From Brassica napus (lineage: Eukaryota; Streptophyta; Magnoliopsida; Brassicales; Brassicaceae): 64,000 nucleotides of DNA. This document shows, one piece after another, positions 56,387 through 64,000 of this stretch. Each line of letters begins with the position of its first letter. The first letter of the stretch is position 1. Made by a program: the position numbers and the translations under genes. The notes beneath the pieces were generated by a model. That model made no database searches, was not told the origin of the DNA, and saw only the letters and a list, made by a program, of their open reading frames with translations. The stretch lies in assembly GCF_020379485.1 (NCBI RefSeq), contig NW_026014713.1, positions 1-64,000 of the forward strand, given 5' to 3'.

Positions 56387-59300
56387 ATGCAAGACAAGAT
56401 GGAAGGAAACAAGGTGCTGGCGGTTCCGGTTACATTAAAAGGTGGTGGAAACTACCTGCTTTGGTCACGGCTGGTGAAGACAGTCATTGGGAGCAAGGGT
56501 TTATGGGGTCATGTCACAGATGGAGTCCCAAAACCAGTTGCTATAGATGGAGGATCCACGGAGATAGTTGTAGCCGATCAAGAGAAGTGGGCGCAAGAGG
56601 ACCTAAAGGTGTTGGCCGTGTTGCAAGGGTCACTTGAAGCTTCAATCTTGGAGGCATATAGCTACTGCGAGACCCCAAAGGCGTTGTGGGAGACGCTTCA
56701 GAAAGTGTATGGCAACATCTCCAATCTGAGCAGGGTGTTTGAAGTAAAGAGAGCTATCAACACACTGATGCAAGAAGAGGAGGAGTTCACTAAACACTTG
56801 GGAAAGTTCAGGGCCTTGTGGTCTGAACTAGAGATGTTGAGGCCAAATACCAATGATGAGGCTACGCTTATGGAGAGGCGTGAGCAAGACCAAGTGTTTG
56901 GCTTGTTATTGACACTGAATCCGGTTTACAAGGATGTGATAAAGCATATGCTGAGGTCCCCAAAGCTCCCGTCCTTTGATGATGTGTGCGCACAGCTACA
57001 AAAGGAGGATGACTCTCTTGGCCTGTTTGGTGGAAAGGGGGAGATGACCTCGGCGAATCAGGTTGAGACGGTCCAAGCAAACAAGGCGGCGTATAAAGGA
57101 GATGAGAGGAAGTTTGGTGGCAACTGTGACCACTGCAAGAAGCCAGGGCACAAGAGGAGTCAATGCTGGATCCTCCATCCCCACCTCAAGCCATCCAAGT
57201 TTGTTAAGGACCGAGAAGGAAGGGCTCATCTCTCAGCTGAATCAAGTGAGGCCGGATCATCAAGGGGAAGCAATGGTGCTGGTGTGAGAGCTGAGGAGAG
57301 TGATGTCAAGGCTATGGCATCTCAGCACACGTCCGGGAAGAGCAGTATGGAGCATGAGATGATCAGACGTTCTGACATTGATGCCCTCATCAAGGCTCTC
57401 AAGGACAATGGTAGTTCTCTTACTCATACTCTAGGATACTCATATGCTGCGTGTAGTATACCTAGGAGTCTTGAAAACATAGAAACTGAACTGAAAACCC
57501 CTAGAACATCTATTGCTAGAATTGAATCACCAAGTGGATTTGCTGTTCAAAACATGATTAAACCTTTAATTGTGGATTCTGGTGCCTCTCATCATATGAT
57601 AAGTGACACTAGTCTTATAAAAGATATAGAACCAACTACTGGTCATGTTATGATTGCAAATGGTGATAGGATAGCAATAAAAGGAATAGGAAACCTGAAA
57701 CTATTTGATAAGGAGTCTAAAGCTTTCTATATGCCTGAATTTACATCTAATCTATTATCTGTCAAGAAATGCACTACTGATTTACATTGCAATGTTATCT
57801 TTAGTCCTAATGATGTGAAGTTTCAGGATATTGAGAGTCATAAGTTGATTGGAAAAGGAGTAACCAAAGGAGATCTCTATATGCTTGAAGACATTGCTCC
57901 TGTTTCTAACCTTAGTTACTCGTTTCAATCTGTTTCTGCTTTAAAAAATAATGCATTGTGGCATGCTAGACTAGGCCATCCTCATGTTAGAGCTTTGAAC
58001 TTAATGTTACCAGGTGTTATGTTTAAAAATAATGAATGTGAAGCATGTATATTGGGTAAACATTGTAGAACTGTTTTCCAAAAGTCTAGTACTATTTATG
58101 AAAACTGTTTTGATCTTGTGCATTCTGATGTATGGACTGCCCCTTGTTTATCTAGAGAAAGTTATAAGTACTTTGTAACATTCATTGATGAAAAATCTAA
58201 ATACACCTGGATAACACTCATTAAAACAAAAGATAGTGTGCTTGAAGCATTTAAGAACTTTCAATGCTATGTGACTAACCAATATAATGCAAAGCTTAAG
58301 ATTTTCAGATCTGATAATGGTGGTGAGTATACAAGCAGATTATTCAAGCAACACTTAGCTCAGCATGGGATTCTTCACCAAACTAGTTGTCCCTATACTC
58401 CTCAGCAGAATGGTGTGGCAGAAAGGAAGAACCGACATCTTATGGAAGTTGCTCGGTCCATGATGTTTCAAAGCAATGTTCCTAAGAGGTATTGGAGTGA
58501 TGCAGTCATGTCTGCGTGCTATCTGATTAATAGGATACCGACCAGAGTGTTGCAAGATCAGTCTCCATTTGAAGTTCTTAACAAGATCAAGCCATCCCTA
58601 AACCACTTGAGAGTGTTTGGTTGTGTAAGCTATGTGATGGTACCGGGAGAGATGAGAAACAAGCTTGAGCCAAAGAGTATAAGAACTATGTTCATTGGAT
58701 ACTCATCATCTCAGAAGGGATACAAGTGCATTGATCCAAAGACAAGAAGAGTACATGTATCTAGAGAAGTAAAATTCATGGAGAGTAAGGGATACTATGA
58801 AGAGCGGAGCTGGGAGGATTTGAAAGATCTATCTCGGGATTCTGATAAGGCTGCGAGCCTTAGGATCATATTGGAAGGTCTTGGGATCAATCTAACCCAG
58901 GATCAAGGAGGACGGAACACATCTAGTTCTCCTGAAGCTGAAGGAACATCCCACTCTAATCATGAGAGGGGGAATGAAACTGAAGAAGCAAGCCATCCAG
59001 AAGAAGGCTTGAGAGACCCTGATCAGTGTGTGATGATGCAAGATGAAGGGGTTGAGGCAATGGGTGAACCAGAACCTGAAGAAAGTTTACAAGAAGAGGA
59101 AGACAATGTGCAACAGCAAGAAGAACAGCAAGAACCAGTCTCATCAAGGGATAATGTCCCGGCTGAAGCACCACTAAGGAGAAGCACACGGTTGAAGAAG
59201 GATGCTTCCAACTGGGTAAACACGAGAGTGTACTACAATGCCCAGGCTGTGGAGCATCCCTCCCAAGCAGTGTGTTCCTTTGCCCATTTCCCATCTGATC

Positions 59301-59575
59301 ATTGCGCCTTCATGACAAGCTTAGATGAGAGCTTTGTGCCAAGATCATATGAAGAGGCTATGATGCATGAGGAATGGAAGGAGTCGGTTGGAGATGAAGC
59401 AAATGCAATGATTAAGAATGACACTTGGTTTGAAAGTGAACTCCCAAAGGGAAGAGGGCTGTTACAAGTAGATGGATATTCACCATCAAGTACTTGCCAA
59501 ATGGACAGATTGATAGGAGAAAGACAAGATTGGTGGCTAGAGGATACACTCAAACATATGGAGAGGACTACATAG
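56387..59575 (+). pseudogene. Copia-4 polyprotein, part 1: Gag, protease, integrase (frameshifted end)
   Basis: Residues 1 to ~1022 are normal copia polyprotein. Gag carries the zinc knuckle CDHCKKPGHKRSQC (~247), the protease DSGASHH is near 397, and the integrase shows WHARLGHPH (~525), HSDVW (~580), RSDNGGEY (~641) and NGVAERKN (~679), then an acidic Gln-rich linker. After FESELPKG near 59450 the frame departs from the family and ends 40 codons later in unrelated residues. A single missing base there moves reverse transcriptase into another frame. Gag, protease and integrase could still be made; polymerase could not without ribosomal slippage. The start is the Met of MQDKMEGNK; MEGNK, four codons on, is an alternative. 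Confidence 0.9.
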
Positions 59576-60885
59576 ATACATTTGCTCCTGTTGCTAAGTT
59601 ACACACCATCAGGATAGTATTGTCCTTGGCTGTGAATCTTGAGTGGGAGTTGTGGCAGATGGATGTGAAGAATGCATTCCTTCAAGGAGAGTTAGAAGAT
59701 GAAGTCTATATGTATCCTCCACCAGGCTTAGAAGGTCTTGTGAAGCCTGGGAATGTTCTAAGACTAAAGAAGGCTATCTATGGTTTGAAACAATCCCCTA
59801 GAGCCTGGTACAACAAACTCAGCACCACTCTGAATGGGCGTGGCTTCAGGAAGTCTGAGTTGGACCACACTCTCTTCACTCTTACTACTCCATCAGGTAT
59901 CATCTGTCTACTTGTGTATGTTGATGATATCATCATAACAGGTAGTGATAAGATTGGGATAAGAGAAACAAAAGAGTTTCTCAAATCTGTTTTTGAAATC
60001 AAAGACTTGGGAGAAATGAAATACTTCCTTGGGATTGAGATATGTAGATCCAAGGAAGGCCTATTCATGTCTCAAAGAAAGTATGCACTTGATCTTTTGA
60101 AAGATGCAGGTGTGCTAGGAGGGAAGATAGCCAAAATGCCCATGGAGGATGGGTATAAGGTTCCACGTGAGGGGGAGCTTGAGGACAGCAAGCTGTTCCA
60201 TGATCCCAAGCTTTATAGGAAGCTAGTGGGTAAGCTCATATACTTAACAATCACACGTCCTGATATCTGTTTTGCTGTGAATCAGGTAAGCCAACACATG
60301 CAAGTACCAAAGGAACATCATTGGCGCATGGTGGAGAGGCTCTTGATGTATCTGAATGGATCAGCCGGTCTAGGAGTCTGGTTAGGATGCAACAAGAGTA
60401 CTGAAGTCGTTGGGTACTGTGATGCTGATTGGGCTGGTGATCGAGCTGATAGGAGATCAACCACAGGCTATTGCACCTTCATTGGAGGAAATCTAGTGAC
60501 ATGGAAGAGCAAGAAGCAGAAGGTGGTATCGTGCTCAAGTGCTGAGGCTGAGTATAGGGCAATGCTGAAGCTCACCAACGAGTTGGTATGGATCAAGGGG
60601 ATCTTGAAGCATTTGGGAATTGAGCAAGCTACACCTATGACTATGCATTGTGATAACCAAGCCGCCATCCACATAGCCTCCAACTCGGTGTTTCATGAAA
60701 GAACCAAGCACATTGAAGTGGATTGTCATAAGGTGAGGCAGATGATAGTCTTGGGAGTGATCTTGCCATGCTATACCAGAAGTGAAGATCAGTTAGCTGA
60801 TGTCTTCACCAAAGCTGCAAGGCAAAAGACCATGGAGTCCATCCACATCAGGCTAGGGCTCATTGATCTCACAACAAGTGGCTGA
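59494..60885 (+). pseudogene. Copia-4 polyprotein, part 2: reverse transcriptase and RNase H
   Basis: 463 codons in the frame displaced from part 1. It opens near KTRLVARGYTQTYGEDY and contains LWQMDVKNAFLQGE, YVDDIIITGSD (~142), CDADWAGDRADRRSTTGYC (~309), HCDNQAAIH (~385) and ADVFTKAAR, ending IDLTTSG. All polymerase and RNase H active-site motifs are intact, so the one-base shift is the only visible lesion. The Met at 59494 is internal to the polyprotein, not a true start. Confidence 0.9.
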
Positions 60886-61026
60886 GTTCCCTTAACCATG
60901 GGCTCTTTACTCTTTTTCCCTCATCAAGGTTTTGTCCCAATGGGTTTTCCTTGGTGAGGTTTTTAATGAGGAAGATCTCATGGTTTCCAAGCTTGATCAA
61001 TCACCAAGATCAAGCTTGAGGGGGAG
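60886..61026 (+). promoter_or_regulatory. Copia-4 3' untranslated region and polypurine tract
   Basis: GTTTTGTCCCAATGGG motif at about 60919-60970, inverted AAGCTTGAT/ATCAAGCTT words at about 60989-61018, and tract GAGGGGGAG at 61018-61026. Confidence 0.87.
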
Positions 61027-61626
61027 TGTTGAAATGAGCTGAGTATAAGAAGAGAAGAGAGGAGGAGTTGGAGAACATGAGAGAAGGTTCAGCTTGGGTG
61101 AGTTTTGGGAGTGAGGATCAACCAGGCCGTACAAGACCGTACATGGCCGTACAGGCCGTACAGTCTGGACGGACCATGGTCGACCTTAACTCAACCAAAG
61201 GGAACTTATGATCACCCGAGTAAAAGGAAAGTGAAAGAGAAGTTACCTGAGCTTGCACCTATGGATCAGACCGTTGAACAGGAAGAAAAGGAAGTCCAAG
61301 ACAGGCTGGCACAGCTGTAAAGAGGAAAGGATCTTGTCCAAGATGCCTTGATGCCAAAAGCGTGTAAAGCCTCCTATTGGACAGTTTGAAATGGGCGCTC
61401 CTTCTCCCTTTGACTACACATGCTTAACCTATCTGATTCTCGCAAACCCTAGCTCTCTCTCCTTGTATATATATCAACTCATGTCATTAATAAAAGATTA
61501 CACAGTTTGAGTCATTCTCTCTCTCTTGTTCTTGAGTGTTCATCATGATTCTTCACTAATCTCTTCATAATCCAATCTCATTCTCTTATTCTCTAAATCA
61601 CTCTAACTCTTTCTATAAATCTTATA
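61027..61626 (+). repeat. Copia-4 3' LTR
   Basis: 600 bp, same ends as the 5' LTR, one substitution, followed by the CCAAG duplication. Confidence 0.95.
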
Positions 61627-64000
61627 CCAAGTTGCCCCCAATGAATGTGCAATAGCATGTGGTTGATCTCCTGTCTGCTCTATCACCAGCCCTATCCGCA
61701 TCACAGTACCCAACCACTTCAGTGCTCCCATTGCAACCCATCCATACTCCTTGATCAGGTGAGCCGTTGAGATACATCAAGATCCTCTCCACCATGCGCC
61801 AATGATGCTCCTTAGACACTTGCATGTGTTGACTCACCTGATTCACAGCAAAACAAATGTCAGGTCTAGTTATGGTTAGATAAATCAATTTGCCAACTAG
61901 TTTTCTATAGAGTTTAGGATCCTGATAAGATTTGCTGTCTTCAATCTCCCCCTCTCGTGGGACTTTGTAGCCATCCTCCATAGGCATTTTTGCTGTCTTG
62001 CCTCCATAAGCACCTGCATCTTTCAAAAGATCAAGTGTATACTTCGTTTGGGACATAAACAAACCTTCCTTGGATCTACATATCTCAATTCCAAGAAAGT
62101 ATTTCATTTCTCCCAAGTCTTTAATCTCAAACATGGATTTAAGGAACTCCTTGGTTGCTATGATACCTTCCTTATCACTTCCTGTGATAATGATATCATC
62201 AACATACACAAGTAGTGCGATCATACCTGAGGGGGTAGTGAGGGTAAAGAGAGTGTGATCTAGCTCAGACTTCTTGAAGCCTCGGCCATTAAGGGTAGTG
62301 CTCAGCTTGTTATACCAGGCTCTTGGTGATTGTTTCAGCCCATAGATAGCTTTCTTCAGTCTCAACACATTCCCTTTCTTTACTAAGTGTTCCAAGCCTG
62401 GAGGTGGATGCATATACACTTCATCCTCAAGCTCTCCTTGTAGAAATGCATTCTTCACATCCATTTGCCATAAGCCCCATCCAAGATTCACAGCCAAGCT
62501 TAATACAATCCGGATTGTGTGTAGTTTAGCCACTGGTGCAAAGGTCTCAATGTAATCTTCTCCATATGTTTGAGTAAAGCCTCTTGCAACCAGTCTTGAC
62601 TTCTTTCTCTCAACCTGACCATCAGCCTTATACTTGATTGTGAAGATCCATCTACTAGTCACAGCTTTCTTCCCTTTAGGTAACTCACTCTCATACCAAG
62701 TATCATTCTTGATCATGGCTCCTGCCTCAGCTCCAACTGATTCCTTCCACTCCTTGTCTTGTATTGCCTCTTCATAGCTTCTTGGGATATAACCCTCATC
62801 CAGATTTACCATAAATGCGCAATGTGCTTTAGGATATTGAGCAAAGGAGCACACAGCTTGAGAAGGATGCTCCACTGCTTGGGCATTGTAGTACACTCTC
62901 GTGTTTACCCAAGAGGAAGGATCCTTCCTCACTCTTGTGCTTCTCCTCAGTTCTGGCTGTTGAACTCTCACAACTTGCTCTTGAACATCCGGTTCTTCTT
63001 CTACATCCTCAACTGATGCTTCTACTTCTCTTTGTTCCTGCTCACCTTGATTGTGAGAGCCTGAACTCATCTCCCTTTGTTCCTGATTCAAGCCGGCTCT
63101 ATCTCGGCCTAAACTTGTCTCCATTCCTTCCTCATTCAAGCCGGCTCCTTCTTGGCCACTTTCTTGAACTTCAGGCTCATTTCCCCCCTCACGATCATGG
63201 TGAGAGTCTCCATGTTGTCCCCTTTGACCAGAGTTCTGATCCTGGGACATCTTGATCCCTAGCCCCTCTAGGATAATCCTTAACACCCCAGCCTTATCTG
63301 AGGTGAGATCCTTCAAGTCTTCCTGATTCTTCTCATCATAATACCCACGGGATTCAATGAACTTTACATCTCTAGATGTAAGTACTCTTCTTGTGACAGG
63401 ATCATAACATCTATAACCCTTTTGAGTGGTTGAATATCCAATAAACATGGCTTTGGTGCTTCTAGCTTCAAGCTTGTTGCGCAGCTCTCCCGGGATCAAC
63501 ACATAACACAAGCATCCAAAGACTCTCAAGTAATCTAGAACCGGCTTGTGTTTGTTCAATACCTCAAATGGAGCGTGTTCATCCAAGACTTTGGTAGGGG
63601 TCCTGTTGATCAGATAACATGCTGTGGAGACAGCATCACTCCAAAACTTCTTGGGAACATTTGCTTGAAACATGAGAGACCTTGCCACTTCCATTAGATG
63701 CCTGTTCTTTCTCTCAGCCACACCATTTTGCTGAGGAGTATATGGGCAACTAGTTTGATGAAGTACTCCATGCTGAGCTAGGTGCTGCTTGAATGCCAAG
63801 CTTGTATACTCTCCTCCATTATCTGATCTAAAAATTTTAATCTTTGCATGATAATGGTTAGTCACATAAGCTTGAAAGTTTTTAAATGCATCAAGTACCC
63901 TATCTTTGGTTTGAATTAAGGTTAACCAGGTGTACTTAGATTTTTCATCAATGAATGTGACAAAGTATTTATAATTATCCCTTGACAAACAAGGTGCAGT
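61627..64000 (-). pseudogene. Copia-5 polyprotein, integrase to RNase H (runs off the window)
   Basis: Minus-strand frame, open to the right edge, so N-terminal Gag, protease and early integrase are outside. Visible in sense order: integrase (APCLSRDNYKYF, RSDNGGEY, NGVAERKN), acidic linker with RAGLN/EEGMETS-like repeats, RT (LWQMDVKNAFLQGE, YVDDIIITGSD) and the start of RNase H. RNase H shows CDADRAGD where relatives have CDADWAGD, and TTCYC for TTGYC, both unusual. The frame meets Copia-4 at GGNLV and continues at 55699 on the other side. With the TAG codon there, this copy is inactive. It is closest to Copia-2 in wording (for example TPSGM and VLSLAVNLGWGLW). Confidence 0.9.

Larger units (their letters stand above)
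55700..61626 (+). mobile_element. Copia-4, complete Ty1/copia retrotransposon with a frameshifted pol
   Basis: 600 bp LTRs at 55700-56299 and 61027-61626 with one visible difference (TTGAATAGG against TTGAACAGG). Primer site at 56300, polypurine tract GAGGGGGAG at 61018-61026 and a perfect CCAAG duplication. It is the youngest layer of the nest, inserted in Copia-5 in the opposite orientation. The polyprotein is complete except for a one-base shift near 59451. Confidence 0.95.

Overview
This window is plant centromeric or pericentromeric DNA, most likely from Brassica or a close relative (Brassicaceae, tribe Brassiceae). No ordinary host gene, tRNA or rRNA is visible. About 31 kb is a tandem satellite of about 176 bp monomers. 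From memory it resembles the Brassica centromere satellite CentBr/Canrep; I could not search to confirm this. The other 33 kb is LTR retrotransposons inserted into the satellite or into one another.

Layout. (1) 1-15899: satellite. (2) 15900-31278: a minus-strand tandem of one non-autonomous, Ty3/gypsy-like element, called X here. It has three 777-778 bp LTRs and two 3586 bp internal regions, and sits between one CAAAT target duplication. X has one 1020-codon reading frame with a gag domain and no recognisable protease, reverse transcriptase, RNase H or integrase. The right-hand internal region is split by Copia-1 (22643-28511, plus strand, intact 1490-aa polyprotein), which made a perfect GCTTC duplication. 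The left-hand internal region keeps the empty site. (3) 31279-33932: satellite. (4) 33933-40052: Copia-2, intact 1523-aa polyprotein, inserted directly into satellite. (5) 40053-52681: highly ordered satellite. (6) 52682-64000: a four-level nest. The LTR of a gypsy relative of X (52682-53423) is broken by Copia-3 (53424-54458 visible), which is broken by minus-strand Copia-5 (54459-55699 and 61627-64000). Copia-5 is in turn broken by Copia-4 (55700-61626).

How the parts relate. The four copia elements belong to one lineage: similar polyproteins, an initiator-Met tRNA primer site directly after the LTR, a GAGGGGGAG polypurine tract, and a shared 3' motif around GTTTTGTCCCA. Copia-1 and Copia-2 look capable of coding all copia functions. 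Copia-4 is complete but has a one-base frameshift at the start of its reverse transcriptase region. Copia-5 carries a nonsense codon in RNase H. X codes only a gag-like protein and would need polymerase and integrase from elsewhere. The gypsy LTR at 52682 carries a related frame tail, so its family is a candidate partner. In X the reading frame runs through the polypurine tract into the LTR.

LTR pairs differ at 1 of 584 positions (Copia-1), 1 of 600 (Copia-4) and 3 of 574 (Copia-2), so these insertions are recent. Within the satellite, A/B dimers and longer 5-, 9- and 12-monomer periods can be read from diagnostic variants. A satellite segment at 51.47-52.33 kb is an unoccupied duplicate of the Copia-2 insertion site.
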